From Enterobacter mori (GTDB taxonomy: Bacteria; Pseudomonadota; Gammaproteobacteria; Enterobacterales; Enterobacteriaceae): 64,000 nt of DNA. Each line of letters begins with the position of its first letter. Positions within the stretch are counted from its first letter, which is position 1. The notes under the pieces were generated by a model. The model saw only the letters and a list, made by a program, of their open reading frames with translations. It did no database searches and was not told the origin of the DNA. Location of the stretch: NCBI RefSeq assembly GCF_025244905.1, contig NZ_CP104285.1, positions 248,001 to 312,000 on the forward strand, in the 5' to 3' direction. Shown here in pieces: positions 54,639 to 64,000 of the stretch. The position numbers and the translations under genes were made by a program.

Positions 54639-56051
54639 ATGGCAGGAAACAAACCCTTCAACAAACAGACTGAACCCCGCGAACGTGATTTCCAGGTCGC
54701 AGGGTTAAAAGTCCCGCCGCACTCGATTGAAGCGGAACAGTCGGTGTTGGGCGGTTTAATGCTGGATAACGAACGCTGGGACGACGTCGCGGAGCGCGTC
54801 GTGGCGGAAGATTTCTACACCCGTCCGCATCGCCATATCTTTACCGAAATGGCGCGCCTGCAGGAGTCGGGCAGCCCGATCGACCTGATCACGCTCGCGG
54901 AATCGCTTGAGCGACTGGGGCAGCTTGACAGCTGTGGCGGGTTCGCCTACCTGGCAGAACTGTCAAAAAATACGCCAAGTGCGGCGAATATTAGCGCTTA
55001 CGCTGACATCGTGCGCGAACGTGCCGTTGTGCGCGAAATGATCTCGGTGGCGAACGAAATCGCCGAAGCCGGTTTTGACCCGCAGGGTCGCTCCAGCGAA
55101 GATCTGCTCGACCTTGCCGAATCCCGCGTCTTTAAAATTGCCGAAAGCCGTGCAAATAAAGACGAAGGCCCAAAAAACATTGCCGATGTGCTCGACGCTA
55201 CCGTTGCGCGTATCGAACAGCTGTTCCAGCAGCCGCATGATGGTGTGACCGGCGTAAACACCGGCTATGACGACCTCAATAAGAAAACTGCCGGTCTGCA
55301 GCCGTCGGATTTGATTATCGTCGCCGCGCGTCCGTCGATGGGTAAAACCACTTTTGCAATGAACCTCGTTGAAAACGCGGCGATGTTGCAGGATAAGCCG
55401 GTGCTGATTTTCAGCCTTGAGATGCCCTCCGAGCAGATTATGATGCGTTCCCTGGCGTCGCTGTCGCGCGTGGATCAGACCCGCATTCGTACCGGACAGC
55501 TCGACGATGAGGACTGGGCGCGGATTTCCGGCACCATGGGCATTCTGCTGGAAAAACGGAACATCTATATTGATGATTCCTCTGGCCTGACGCCGACGGA
55601 AGTGCGTTCCCGCGCCCGTCGTATTGCCCGCGAACACGGCGGCATTGGCCTCATCATGATCGACTACCTTCAGCTGATGCGCGTCCCGTCGCTCTCCGAC
55701 AACCGCACGCTGGAAATTGCAGAGATTTCCCGCTCGCTCAAGGCGTTAGCCAAAGAGCTGCACGTGCCGGTGGTGGCGCTTTCCCAGCTTAACCGCTCAC
55801 TGGAACAACGTGCCGACAAGCGCCCGGTCAACTCCGACCTGCGTGAATCCGGCTCCATCGAGCAGGATGCCGACTTAATCATGTTCATCTACCGTGATGA
55901 GGTTTATCACGAGAACAGCGACCTGAAAGGGATTGCTGAAATTATTATTGGTAAGCAACGTAACGGCCCCATCGGAACGGTACGTCTGACCTTTAACGGG
56001 CAATGGTCGCGCTTTGATAACTATGCGGGACCGCAGTACGACGACGAATAA
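54639..56051 (+). CDS. dnaB: Replicative DNA helicase
   Basis: A 470-residue hexameric helicase that unwinds DNA 5' to 3' at the replication fork and binds DnaG and the clamp loader. The N-terminal primase-binding domain (about 25-130) is followed by a linker and the RecA-like ATPase. Walker A is RPSMGKTT (231-238, Lys236) and Walker B is IGLIMIDYLQLM (about 336-347). No intein is present; length is one less than E. coli DnaB. It is followed after nine bases by alr, so the two may be cotranscribed. Confidence 0.98.
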   Translation: MAGNKPFNKQTEPRERDFQVAGLKVPPHSIEAEQSVLGGLMLDNERWDDVAERVVAEDFYTRPHRHIFTEMARLQESGSPIDLITLAESLERLGQLDSCGGFAYLAELSKNTPSAANISAYADIVRERAVVREMISVANEIAEAGFDPQGRSSEDLLDLAESRVFKIAESRANKDEGPKNIADVLDATVARIEQLFQQPHDGVTGVNTGYDDLNKKTAGLQPSDLIIVAARPSMGKTTFAMNLVENAAMLQDKPVLIFSLEMPSEQIMMRSLASLSRVDQTRIRTGQLDDEDWARISGTMGILLEKRNIYIDDSSGLTPTEVRSRARRIAREHGGIGLIMIDYLQLMRVPSLSDNRTLEIAEISRSLKALAKELHVPVVALSQLNRSLEQRADKRPVNSDLRESGSIEQDADLIMFIYRDEVYHENSDLKGIAEIIIGKQRNGPIGTVRLTFNGQWSRFDNYAGPQYDDE

Positions 56052-56060
56052 GGATTTTAC

Positions 56061-57140
56061 ATGCAAGCGGCAACTGTAGTTATTAACCGCCGCGCTCTGC
56101 GACACAACCTGCAACGTCTGCGCGAACTGGCACCCGCCAGCAAGCTCGTTGCAGTCGTGAAAGCGAACGCTTACGGACACGGTCTTCTCGAGACCGCGCG
56201 AACGCTCCCCGATGCCGACGCCTTTGGCGTCGCTCGTCTTGAAGAAGCTCTCCGCCTGCGCGCGGGCGGTATTACCCAACCGATTCTGCTCCTCGAAGGC
56301 TTTTTTGAAGCGTCGGATTTGCCCACTATTGCCGCTCAGCATCTGCACACGGCGGTACACAATGAAGAACAGCTTGCGGCACTCGAAACCGCCGAGCTGA
56401 GCGAGCCGGTGACCGTGTGGATGAAGCTCGACACGGGCATGCACCGTCTGGGCGTGCGCCCGGAAAATGCAGAGGCGTTTTATCATCGCCTGTGTCAGTG
56501 CAAAAATGTGCGCCAGCCGGTGAATATCGTCAGCCATTTTGCTCGCGCCGATGAACCGGAGTGTGGTGCGACAGAGAAGCAGCTCGATATCTTCAACACC
56601 TTCTGCGAAGGCAAACCGGGAATGCGTTCCATTGCGGCATCCGGCGGCATTCTGCTGTGGCCGCAGTCGCACTTCGACTGGGCTCGCCCGGGCATTATCC
56701 TTTACGGCGTGTCGCCGCTGGAGGGCAAACCCTGGGGGCCAGATTTCGGTTTCCAGCCGGTGATGTCCCTTGTCTCTAACCTGATCGCCGTGCGCGAGCA
56801 CAAAGCCGGTGAGCCGGTGGGTTACGGCGGCACATGGACCAGCGAACGCGATACGCGACTGGGCGTGGTGGCGATGGGGTATGGTGACGGTTATCCGCGT
56901 GCCGCACCGTCGGGTACGCCGGTTTTGGTAAATGGTCGTGAAGCGAAAATTGTTGGTCGCGTCGCGATGGACATGATTTGCGTTGACCTTGGGCCAGAAG
57001 CGCAGGACAAAGCAGGCGATGCAGTGGTGATGTGGGGAGAAGGTTTGCCTGTTGAACGCATTGCTGAATTAACGAAAGTGAGTGCTTACGAACTTATCAC
57101 GCGGCTGACGTCAAGGGTAGCGATGAAGTACATTGATTGA
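56061..57140 (+). CDS. alr: Alanine racemase, biosynthetic
   Basis: A 359-residue PLP enzyme making D-alanine for peptidoglycan. Lys34 in [11 protein letters not shown] binds PLP. The opposing catalytic Tyr lies in [15 protein letters not shown] (about 255), and MGYGDGYPR is also present. The N-terminal TIM barrel and C-terminal beta domain (from about 235) are complete. It lies nine bases after dnaB. A stable hairpin follows its stop at 57149-57175. Confidence 0.98.
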   Translation: MQAATVVINRRALRHNLQRLRELAPASKLVAVVKANAYGHGLLETARTLPDADAFGVARLEEALRLRAGGITQPILLLEGFFEASDLPTIAAQHLHTAVHNEEQLAALETAELSEPVTVWMKLDTGMHRLGVRPENAEAFYHRLCQCKNVRQPVNIVSHFARADEPECGATEKQLDIFNTFCEGKPGMRSIAASGGILLWPQSHFDWARPGIILYGVSPLEGKPWGPDFGFQPVMSLVSNLIAVREHKAGEPVGYGGTWTSERDTRLGVVAMGYGDGYPRAAPSGTPVLVNGREAKIVGRVAMDMICVDLGPEAQDKAGDAVVMWGEGLPVERIAELTKVSAYELITRLTSRVAMKYID

Positions 57141-57148
57141 ACCGCCAG

Positions 57149-57183
57149 TGGAGTGAGGGATTTAACCTCACTCCAACTTTATT
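57149..57183 (+). terminator. alr terminator
   Basis: tggagtgagg pairs perfectly with cctcactcca, followed by actttatt. The T tract is interrupted but the 10-bp stem is strong. Confidence 0.72.
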
Positions 57184-57259
57184 AACATCCTCTCGACCTT
57201 CTCCCACTTCCAGTTTATTGTTGAAATTCCTGCCTCATCGAATTCCGGAGAACCATCGC

Positions 57260-58453
57260 GTGTTTCAGACAGTTGACGCCTATGCCGGCGACCCTATTCT
57301 CTCCTTAATGGAGCGTTTCAAAGAAGATCCTCGCAGCGACAAAGTGAACCTCAGCATTGGCCTGTATTACAACGAGGATGGCATCATTCCGCAGTTGGAG
57401 GCCGTTGCTGAAGCGGAAGCGCGTCTGAACGCTGTTCCGCACGGTGCCTCCCTTTATCTGCCGATGGAAGGGCTAAATGCCTACCGCAATACCATCGCGC
57501 CGCTGCTGTTTGGTGCCGATCACGCGGTGCTCGCGCAAAAACGCGTGGCGACCATCCAGACGCTGGGCGGCTCGGGTGCGCTGAAAGTGGGGGCCGACTT
57601 CCTGAAAAAATACTTCCCGGATTCAGGCGTATGGGTCAGCGATCCGACGTGGGAAAACCACGTTGCGATCTTCGAGGGCGCAGGCTTCAAAGTGGCGACC
57701 TATCCATGGTTCGACAGCGAAACCAACGGCGTGCGCGTTGACGCGCTGCTGGAAAAACTGAACTCGTTGCCTGAGCGCAGTATTGTGCTGCTGCACCCGT
57801 GCTGCCATAACCCGACCGGGGCCGATCTCACCAATGCCCAGTGGGATGCGGTGATTGAGGTACTGAAAGCCCGCAACCTGATCCCGTTCCTCGACATTGC
57901 CTATCAGGGCTTTGGTGCGGGCATGGAAGACGATGCTTACGCCATCCGCGCCGTGGCCAGCGCCGGGCTGCCAGCGCTGGTCAGCAACTCCTTCTCCAAA
58001 ATCTTCTCGCTTTACGGCGAGCGCGTGGGCGGTCTGTCCGTGGTGTGTGAAGACGCCGAAGCGGCGGGTCGCGTGCTGGGTCAGCTCAAAGCAACGGTGC
58101 GCCGCATCTACTCCAGCCCGCCAAACTTTGGGGCGCAGGTGGTGGCGACGGTTCTCGGTGACGAAAAGCTGAAAGCGTCCTGGCTTGCTGAAGTGGAAGC
58201 AATGCGTAAGCGCATTCTCTCGATGCGTCAGGAACTGGTTAATGTCCTGAAAGAGGCTGTGCCGGGTCATAACTTCGACTATCTGCTCAAGCAGCGCGGA
58301 ATGTTCAGCTACACCGGACTGAGCGCGGCGCAGGTCGATCGCCTGCGCGATGAATTTGGCGTTTACCTGATTGCCAGCGGTCGTATGTGCGTGGCGGGAC
58401 TGAATGCCAGCAACGTCCAGCGCGTGGCGCAGGCGTTTGCTGCTGTAATGTAA
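57260..58453 (+). CDS. tyrB: Aromatic-amino-acid aminotransferase
   Basis: A 397-residue PLP enzyme giving tyrosine, phenylalanine, and also leucine and aspartate by transamination. The PLP lysine is in [17 protein letters not shown] (about 242-258), and the C-terminal Arg that binds substrate carboxylate is in [10 protein letters not shown]. The GTG at 57260 with GGAG 9 bases upstream gives the family start ([14 protein letters not shown]) and length, so the longer open frame from 57137 is rejected. In E. coli it is repressed by TyrR with tyrosine; I could not pick out a clear TyrR box. Confidence 0.96.
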   Translation: MFQTVDAYAGDPILSLMERFKEDPRSDKVNLSIGLYYNEDGIIPQLEAVAEAEARLNAVPHGASLYLPMEGLNAYRNTIAPLLFGADHAVLAQKRVATIQTLGGSGALKVGADFLKKYFPDSGVWVSDPTWENHVAIFEGAGFKVATYPWFDSETNGVRVDALLEKLNSLPERSIVLLHPCCHNPTGADLTNAQWDAVIEVLKARNLIPFLDIAYQGFGAGMEDDAYAIRAVASAGLPALVSNSFSKIFSLYGERVGGLSVVCEDAEAAGRVLGQLKATVRRIYSSPPNFGAQVVATVLGDEKLKASWLAEVEAMRKRILSMRQELVNVLKEAVPGHNFDYLLKQRGMFSYTGLSAAQVDRLRDEFGVYLIASGRMCVAGLNASNVQRVAQAFAAVM

Positions 58454-58464
58454 GTACCTACTTA

Positions 58465-58514
58465 CTCTCTCTCTCCCCGTGGGAGAGGGTTGGGGTGAGG
58501 GCATCAGGCCGCAC
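58465..58514 (+). repeat. REP-like repeat after tyrB
   Basis: The stem ctctccc with gggagag, the tail ttggggtgaggg and the extension catcaggccgcac. The same extension follows the copy at 16706-16740. It starts 12 bases after the tyrB stop. Confidence 0.82.
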
Positions 58515-58669
58515 AAGAATGTCGCCCGATACTTTGTGATCGTCTTCTTTTTATTCAGCTTCATAAGCAAAAACTCCTTCCCTTTACCTCCTGCTGGGGT
58601 TATGGTCGGGTAGATTTTTGACCATTCACTCAAAATAAAAGATAACAATCTGAATATTCAGGGGAAAAT

Positions 58670-59383
58670 ATGCGCAAGATCACACTGGCGCTCAGCGCCG
58701 CCTGCTTATTGTTCTCGCTTAACAGTGCAGTCGTTGCGCGTGCATCTGCACCGACGCCGCTTTATACCGGTACCACCGCCGCCATTCTTGCCGAGCAGGC
58801 ACCCATTCACTGGGTCTCTGTGGCACAAATCGAAAACAGTCTGGTAGGCCGTCCGCCGATGGCCGTTGGCTTCGACATTGACGATACCGTCCTCTTCTCG
58901 AGTCCAGGCTTCTGGCGAGGCAAACAAACCTGGTCGCCAGACAGCGAAGCGTATCTGAAGAACCCGGCGTTCTGGGAAAAAATGAACAACGGCTGGGACG
59001 AATTCAGCATCCCGAAAGAGGTGGCACGCGCGCTGATCGCCATGCACGTTAAGCGCGGCGACAGCATTTACTTTGTCACCGGACGCAGTCAGACCAAAAC
59101 GGAAACCGTTTCAAAAACGCTGCAGGATGATTTCCTGATCCCGGCTGCCAGCATGAACCCGGTTATTTTTGCGGGCGATAAAGAAGGGCAAAACACCAAA
59201 ACCCAGTGGCTGGAACAGAAAAATATCAAAGTGTTTTATGGTGATTCCGATAACGACATCACCGCCGCGCACGACGCAGGAGCCAGAGGCATCAGAGTAT
59301 TACGCGCCTCTAACTCGACCTATCGACCGCTGCCGATGGCCGGGAAATTTGGCGAAGAGGTGATTGTTAATTCCGAATACTGA
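58670..59383 (+). CDS. aphA: Class B acid phosphatase
   Basis: A 237-residue periplasmic non-specific phosphatase and phosphotransferase of the HAD superfamily. A signal peptide ([20 protein letters not shown], cleavage about 25) precedes the catalytic motif [11 protein letters not shown] (about 69-79), with the nucleophile Asp first and the acid Asp two later. Motif II is VTGRS and motif III has YGDSDNDI (about 191-198). It is a magnesium-dependent tetramer in E. coli. CAGGGG precedes the ATG. The 155 bases between the upstream repeat and the start are AT-rich, with no gene. Confidence 0.97.
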   Translation: MRKITLALSAACLLFSLNSAVVARASAPTPLYTGTTAAILAEQAPIHWVSVAQIENSLVGRPPMAVGFDIDDTVLFSSPGFWRGKQTWSPDSEAYLKNPAFWEKMNNGWDEFSIPKEVARALIAMHVKRGDSIYFVTGRSQTKTETVSKTLQDDFLIPAASMNPVIFAGDKEGQNTKTQWLEQKNIKVFYGDSDNDITAAHDAGARGIRVLRASNSTYRPLPMAGKFGEEVIVNSEY

Positions 59384-59499
59384 GTTATGCTGGTTTTTTG
59401 AACAAATCAGGCCTGCCGGGTTTACCTTTTGTCGTCTTGCTGCACACTTAAAGAGGCAGATACTCAGTTCGCGTTTAACCCATTCACAGGGGAGCAAAG

Positions 59500-59853
59500 A
59501 TGACAATTTCGGAGATACTTCAGTACTGCATGAGCAAGCCGGGCGCGGAGCAAAGCGTCCACAGCGACTGGAAAGCCACGCAGATTAAGGTCGGTGATGT
59601 CCTGTTTGCGATGGTGAAAGAGGTGGAAGGCCGTCCGGCGGCGTCTCTGAAAACCAGCCCGGAGCTGGCCGATTTATTGCGCCAGCAGCACGATGATGTC
59701 AGACCAAGCAAGCATCTGAATAAAGCGCACTGGAGCACAGTCTATCTCGACGGTTCCATTCCCGGGTCGCAAATTTACTACCTGGTGGACGCGTCCTATC
59801 AGCAGGCGGTTGAGCTGCTGCCGGAAACAACCCGACAGCAGCTCTCCGTGTGA
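59500..59853 (+). CDS. yjbR: MmcQ/YjbR family DNA-binding-like protein
   Basis: A 117-residue cytoplasmic protein of the MmcQ/YjbR family, with a CyaY-like fold in known structures (DUF419). Features are KPGAEQSVHSDWKATQIKVGD (quoted part WKATQIKVGD about 24-33) and the conserved HLNKAHWSTVYLDG (about 72-85). An AGGGGAG site precedes the ATG at 59500. The molecular function is unknown; DNA binding has been suggested for the fold. In E. coli yjbQ lies between aphA and yjbR; here it is absent. It converges on uvrA with three bases between stops. Confidence 0.94.
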   Translation: MTISEILQYCMSKPGAEQSVHSDWKATQIKVGDVLFAMVKEVEGRPAASLKTSPELADLLRQQHDDVRPSKHLNKAHWSTVYLDGSIPGSQIYYLVDASYQQAVELLPETTRQQLSV

Positions 59854-59856
59854 CGA

Positions 59857-62679
59857 TTACAGCAACGGTTTAAGGAAGCGCGCGGTGTGCGAGGCTTCGC
59901 ACTCTGCAACGGTCTCTGGCGTGCCGGAGACGAGAATTTCACCACCGCCGCTGCCGCCTTCCGGGCCGAGATCGACAATCCAGTCCGCGGTTTTAATCAC
60001 GTCCAGGTTGTGCTCAATCACCACGATAGTGTTGCCCTGATCGCGCAGCTGATGCAGCACCTCGAGCAACTGCTGAATGTCGGCAAAGTGCAGACCGGTA
60101 GTCGGCTCATCAAGAATGTACAGCGTCTGACCGGTGCCGCGTTTTGACAGCTCACGCGCCAGCTTCACGCGCTGCGCTTCACCACCGGAAAGCGTTGTCG
60201 CCGACTGCCCCAGACGAATGTAGGTCAGGCCCACGTCCATCAGCGTTTGCAGCTTACGCGCCAGCGCAGGGACGGCGTCAAAGAACTCGCGCGCCTCTTC
60301 GATGGTCATGTCCAGCACTTCGTGAATGGTCTTGCCTTTGTACTTAATCTCCAGCGTTTCGCGGTTATAGCGCTTGCCTTTGCACTGGTCGCATGGCACG
60401 TAGATATCCGGCAGGAAGTGCATCTCAACCTTGATCACACCGTCACCCTGGCACGCTTCACAGCGACCGCCGCGCACGTTAAAGCTGAAACGTCCTGGCG
60501 TATAGCCGCGTGAACGCGCTTCCGGCACACCGGCAAACAGTTCACGTACGGGCGTAAAGACGCCGGTATAGGTCGCCGGGTTGGAGCGCGGCGTACGGCC
60601 AATCGGGCTCTGGTCGATGTCGATAACCTTATCGAAATGCCCCAGCCCCTGAATGTCGCGGTACGGTGCAGGCTCGGCCAGCGTCGCACCGTTCAGCGCC
60701 GTCTGCGCAATCGGGAACAGCGTATCGTTAATCAGCGTCGATTTACCGGAACCGGACACGCCGGTGATACAGGTAAACAGGCCAACCGGCAGCGTCAGGG
60801 TGACGTCTTTCAGGTTGTTACCGCGCGCGCCGGTCAGCTTCAGCACTTTTTCCGGATCTGCCGCTACGCGCTGTTTTGGCACCTCAATCTTACGCTTGCC
60901 GCTCATGTACTGGCCGGTCAGCGACTCGGGAACCGCCATGATGTCTTTCAGCGTCCCTTCTGCAACGACCTGACCGCCGTGTACGCCTGCGCCAGGGCCA
61001 ATGTCGATGACATGGTCAGCCGCACGGATCGCATCTTCGTCGTGCTCAACCACAATTACCGTGTTGCCGAGGTTGCGCAGATGAACCAGCGTGCCGAGCA
61101 GACGCTCGTTGTCGCGCTGGTGCAGGCCGATGGACGGCTCATCCAGCACGTACATCACGCCTACCAGGCCCGCGCCAATCTGGCTGGCCAGGCGGATACG
61201 CTGGGCTTCACCGCCGGAGAGCGTTTCTGCAGAGCGGGAAAGCGTCAGGTAGTTCAGGCCGACGTTCACCAGGAACTTGAGGCGATCGCCAATCTCTTTC
61301 AGCACTTTTTCGGCGATTTTCGCACGCTGGCCGGAGAGCTTCAGGTTATTGAAGAAGTCCATCGCGTGGCCGATGCTCATGTCTGAGATGGTCGGCAGCG
61401 CGGTGTTTTCCACGAACACGTGGCGCGCTTCGCGACGCAGGCGCGTGCCCTCACAGGTGGCGCAGGAGCGGTTGCTGATGAACTTCGCCAGCTCTTCACG
61501 TACCGCACTGGATTCGGTCTCTTTGTAGCGGCGCTCCATATTGTGCAGCACCCCTTCGAACGGGTGGCGACGCACGGAGGTATCGCCGCGATCGTTCATG
61601 TACTTGAACTCGATGTTCTCTTTACCGGAACCGAAGAGGATCACTTTGTGCACGTTCGGGCTCAGGCTGGCCCACGGGGCTTCAACATCGAACTTGTAGT
61701 GCTCTGCCAGCGATTTCAGCATCTGGAAGTAGTAGAAGTTACGCTTGTCCCAGCCGCGAATGGCGCCGCCCGCCAGCGACAGCTCCGGGTTCTGAATCAC
61801 GCGGTCCGGATCGAAATACTGCTGGACGCCCAGGCCGTCACACGTCGGGCAGGCACCCGCCGGGTTGTTGAAGGAGAACAGACGCGGTTCCAGCTCGCGC
61901 ATGCTGTAGCCGCAAATCGGGCAGGCAAAGTTGGCGGAGAAGAGCAGCTCTTCCGCTTTCGGGTTGTCCATGTCGGAGACCACGGCCGTGCCGCCAGACA
62001 GTTCCAGCGCCGTCTCAAAGGATTCCGCGAGACGCGTGGCGAGATCGTCACGCACCTTAAAGCGATCAATCACCACTTCGATGGTGTGCTTCTTCTGTAG
62101 TTCCAGCTTTGGCGGATCCGACAGGTCACACACTTCGCCGTCAATACGGGCACGGATATAGCCCTGGCTTGCCAGGTTTTCCAGCGTTTTGGTGTGCTCG
62201 CCTTTACGCTCTTTAATGATCGGCGCCAGCAGCATCAGGCGTTTGCCTTCCGGCTGCGACAGCACGTTATCCACCATCTGGCTCACGGTCTGGGCCGTCA
62301 GCGGGACGTCATGGTCCGGGCAGCGCGGCTCGCCCACGCGGGCATACAGCAGACGCAGGTAGTCGTGAATTTCGGTAATGGTACCGACCGTAGAACGCGG
62401 GTTATGCGAGGTGGACTTCTGCTCAATAGAGATAGCAGGGGACAACCCTTCAATATGGTCGACATCCGGTTTTTCCATCAGCGACAGGAACTGACGCGCG
62501 TACGCAGAGAGTGATTCAACGTAACGACGCTGTCCTTCGGCATACAGAGTGTCGAAAGCCAGTGAGGATTTGCCAGACCCCGAAAGCCCGGTCACGACAA
62601 TGAGTTTGTCGCGAGGGATTATGAGGTTGATATTCTTGAGATTGTGGGTGCGGGCGCCCCGAACTTCGATCTTATCCAT
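59857..62679 (-). CDS. uvrA: Excinuclease ABC subunit A
   Basis: A 940-residue damage-recognition ATPase of nucleotide excision repair, the same length as E. coli UvrA. Two ABC ATPase halves have Walker [10 protein letters not shown] (about 31-39) and GVSGSGKST (about 640-648), and signatures [12 protein letters not shown] and [12 protein letters not shown]. Zinc motifs are [22 protein letters not shown], and CEACQGDG with CDQCKG. It loads UvrB onto damaged DNA. It is divergent from ssb with a LexA box between them, so it is SOS-induced. Confidence 0.99.
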   Translation of the reverse strand: MDKIEVRGARTHNLKNINLIIPRDKLIVVTGLSGSGKSSLAFDTLYAEGQRRYVESLSAYARQFLSLMEKPDVDHIEGLSPAISIEQKSTSHNPRSTVGTITEIHDYLRLLYARVGEPRCPDHDVPLTAQTVSQMVDNVLSQPEGKRLMLLAPIIKERKGEHTKTLENLASQGYIRARIDGEVCDLSDPPKLELQKKHTIEVVIDRFKVRDDLATRLAESFETALELSGGTAVVSDMDNPKAEELLFSANFACPICGYSMRELEPRLFSFNNPAGACPTCDGLGVQQYFDPDRVIQNPELSLAGGAIRGWDKRNFYYFQMLKSLAEHYKFDVEAPWASLSPNVHKVILFGSGKENIEFKYMNDRGDTSVRRHPFEGVLHNMERRYKETESSAVREELAKFISNRSCATCEGTRLRREARHVFVENTALPTISDMSIGHAMDFFNNLKLSGQRAKIAEKVLKEIGDRLKFLVNVGLNYLTLSRSAETLSGGEAQRIRLASQIGAGLVGVMYVLDEPSIGLHQRDNERLLGTLVHLRNLGNTVIVVEHDEDAIRAADHVIDIGPGAGVHGGQVVAEGTLKDIMAVPESLTGQYMSGKRKIEVPKQRVAADPEKVLKLTGARGNNLKDVTLTLPVGLFTCITGVSGSGKSTLINDTLFPIAQTALNGATLAEPAPYRDIQGLGHFDKVIDIDQSPIGRTPRSNPATYTGVFTPVRELFAGVPEARSRGYTPGRFSFNVRGGRCEACQGDGVIKVEMHFLPDIYVPCDQCKGKRYNRETLEIKYKGKTIHEVLDMTIEEAREFFDAVPALARKLQTLMDVGLTYIRLGQSATTLSGGEAQRVKLARELSKRGTGQTLYILDEPTTGLHFADIQQLLEVLHQLRDQGNTIVVIEHNLDVIKTADWIVDLGPEGGSGGGEILVSGTPETVAECEASHTARFLKPLL

Positions 62680-62766
62680 TCACCTTTCCCGGTTGGAACA
62701 CGGATTGCCTGATTTGTTTGAAGGACAAACGGCTGTCAGAAACGGCTAATTATGACACAATTTGAC

Positions 62767-62782
62767 CTGTTTGAATATACAG
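62767..62782. promoter_or_regulatory. LexA box between uvrA and ssb
   Basis: CTGTTTGAATATACAG fits CTGT-N8-ACAG perfectly. It is 88 bases from the uvrA start and 149 from the ssb start, as in E. coli, where it mainly controls uvrA and one of the ssb promoters. Confidence 0.94.
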
Positions 62783-62930
62783 TATTGGAATGCATTTTCT
62801 GATTGGCTGTGTAACAATGTCGAGTTCGCGAGAGATTTCTGAACCAACTACGCAACTATGCAAATTGCCGCGTGGAAATGGTACACTCGCGCGTTTACAC
62901 TATTAAGAAACGTATTCAGGAGACACGAAC

Positions 62931-63461
62931 ATGGCCAGCAGAGGCGTAAACAAGGTGATTCTCGTCGGTAATCTGGGCCAGGACCCGGAAGTACGCTACA
63001 TGCCGAGTGGTGGCGCAGTTGCCAACATTACGCTGGCTACTTCCGAATCCTGGCGTGATAAAGCGACCGGTGAGATGAAAGAGCAGACCGAATGGCACCG
63101 CGTTGTGCTGTTTGGCAAACTGGCCGAAGTGGCCGGTGAGTATCTGCGTAAAGGTTCTCAGGTCTATATCGAAGGCCAGCTGCGTACCCGCAAATGGACC
63201 GATCAGTCCGGCGCTGAGAAGTACACCACGGAAGTCGTGGTGAACGTGGGTGGCACCATGCAGATGCTGGGTGGCCGTCAGGGCGGTGGCGCACCGGCAG
63301 GTGGCGGTCAGAGCCAGCAGCAGGGCGGTTGGGGTCAGCCTCAGCAGCCGCAGGGCGGCAACCAGTTCAGCGGCGGCGCGCAGTCTCGTCCGCAGCAGCA
63401 GTCTGCTCCGGCCCCGTCTAACGAACCGCCAATGGATTTCGACGACGACATTCCGTTCTGA
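62931..63461 (+). CDS. ssb: Single-stranded DNA-binding protein
   Basis: A 176-residue tetrameric protein coating single-stranded DNA in replication, repair and recombination. The OB fold (about 5-110) has [15 protein letters not shown] and the ssDNA-binding Trp residues (W55-type in [11 protein letters not shown], and RTRKWTDQ). A Gly/Gln-rich linker (about 117-165) leads to the acidic tip MDFDDDIPF, which binds partner proteins such as PriA and exonuclease I. CAGGAG lies upstream of the ATG. A strong terminator follows. Confidence 0.99.
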   Translation: MASRGVNKVILVGNLGQDPEVRYMPSGGAVANITLATSESWRDKATGEMKEQTEWHRVVLFGKLAEVAGEYLRKGSQVYIEGQLRTRKWTDQSGAEKYTTEVVVNVGGTMQMLGGRQGGGAPAGGGQSQQQGGWGQPQQPQGGNQFSGGAQSRPQQQSAPAPSNEPPMDFDDDIPF

Positions 63462-63480
63462 TCCACGGACGCGAAAACAA

Positions 63481-63508
63481 AAAACCCAGACATCGTCTGG
63501 GTTTTTTT
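63481..63508 (+). terminator. ssb terminator, bidirectional
   Basis: aaaacccagac pairs with gtctgggtttt across atc, with T residues on the right and A residues on the left. It can serve ssb and the convergent yjcB. Confidence 0.93.
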
Positions 63509-63521
63509 ATTGATGAAGGGA

Positions 63522-63803
63522 TCAGGTAATCACCATCGGCCAGTCTGGCGGCGTGTGGCTCATGGCTTCCACCATCACCACTTTTATATTTTCCCAAACG
63601 GCAGCGATATCCAGCAGGGTAATGCCAAGCAGACCCGTTGCAAACCAGCAGGCTGCGCCCAGCCCCAGCAGGGTGCTGATCACCGCAAGGCCAGCGTAGT
63701 CAGATTTACGAAACTGAATGTTCAGCGTGCTGGCTAAAAACATCAACACCGCACTTAACAATGGCCAGCGCAGGAGAACCATGCTGGTAGTAATGGTCGC
63801 CAT
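63522..63803 (-). CDS. yjcB: Putative inner-membrane protein YjcB
   Basis: A 93-residue protein with three predicted hydrophobic segments (about 8-26, 37-58 and possibly 58-70). It ends in a conserved hydrophilic tail (SHTPPDWPMVIT) that matches E. coli YjcB in length and sequence pattern. Its function is unknown. It converges on ssb with the shared terminator between. Confidence 0.92.
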   Translation of the reverse strand: MATITTSMVLLRWPLLSAVLMFLASTLNIQFRKSDYAGLAVISTLLGLGAACWFATGLLGITLLDIAAVWENIKVVMVEAMSHTPPDWPMVIT

Positions 63804-64000
63804 AAACCCATCCTCGACAAAACAGACGAACTGAAATGAAACAATGTTTCTCGTTACACAAGATATGTGAACTATATCACACTTGCTGTTTTATTCGCCA
63901 GCATCACGGCGTGGAAAAATGGGCGATTTATCACCATGGAGAATATATCTTTGTAAGCGAGGCTGACGCCTCAACGCACCGTCCGCCAGGGCAAGTGCGG
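63804..64000. other. Upstream region of yjcB and window end
   Basis: 197 bases with no gene I can support. It contains a perfect CRP palindrome (63866-63881). Short frames after it (for example ATG at 63934) stop within a few codons. In E. coli the next gene would be pdeC on the plus strand; its start is not visible. Confidence 0.5.
63866..63881. promoter_or_regulatory. Perfect CRP site upstream of yjcB
   Basis: TGTGA-actata-TCACA has both half-sites intact at the six-base spacing. It lies 63 bases upstream of the yjcB ATG and could act on yjcB or on a gene beyond the window. Confidence 0.75.

Noticed and set aside
57137..57259. Longer tyrB starting at 57137
   Set aside because: It would overlap the end of alr and run through the alr terminator; the GTG at 57260 has a ribosome binding site and gives the family length.

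Overview
The window is a stretch of an enterobacterial chromosome. Gene order, protein sequences and the 16S rRNA gene point to the Enterobacter group (Enterobacter, Lelliottia or Leclercia type). It corresponds to the Escherichia coli region from nfi through the rrnE-type operon to ssb-yjcB. Nearly every gene is full length and recognisable, GC content is high, and I see no prophage, insertion sequence, CRISPR array, integron or tRNA gene.

Layout. 1-5166: the end of nfi, then yjaG, hupA and yjaH, converging with purHD. 5167-10600: an rrn operon (16S-23S-5S) with tandem promoters and no tRNA in its spacer. 10679-21502: metA, the glyoxylate operon aceBAK, its repressor iclR, and metH. 21720-25287: yjbB, a small RelE/HigA-type toxin-antitoxin pair, rluF and yjbD. 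25338-29750: a PanS-like transporter, lysC with a long structured leader, and pgi. 30117-34485: the exopolysaccharide operon yjbEFGH, then psiE. 34582-42234: the maltose regulon, malEFG divergent from malK-lamB-malM. 42415-48947: ubiCA, plsB, dgkA, lexA and dinF. 49069-53592: yjbJ, zur, a cupin gene, a TraF-like outer-membrane protein gene, dusA and pspG. 53589-63803: qor, dnaB, alr, tyrB, aphA, yjbR, uvrA, ssb and yjcB.

Regulation can be read directly in many places. There are MetJ boxes before metA, IclR boxes before aceB and iclR, and a PurR operator at purH. Paired LexA boxes precede lexA and one lies between uvrA and ssb. A sigma-54 promoter precedes pspG, and CRP/MalT sites lie between malE and malK. 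Intergenic spaces are dotted with two families of short palindromic repeats. They sit within a few bases of stop codons, and one copy supplies the last codons and stop of aceK.

The least ordinary items are a tRNA-less rrn spacer carrying a 16-bp hairpin, and a lysC leader in which I cannot recognise the lysine riboswitch. That leader instead has two nested long-range stems whose imperfect pairs are G-U only on the transcribed strand. Others are a hairpin over the yjbD ribosome binding site, a hupA terminator lying inside the yjaH reading frame, and the toxin-antitoxin and cupin/TraF genes at positions that hold other genes in E. coli K-12. Comparisons with K-12 are from memory.
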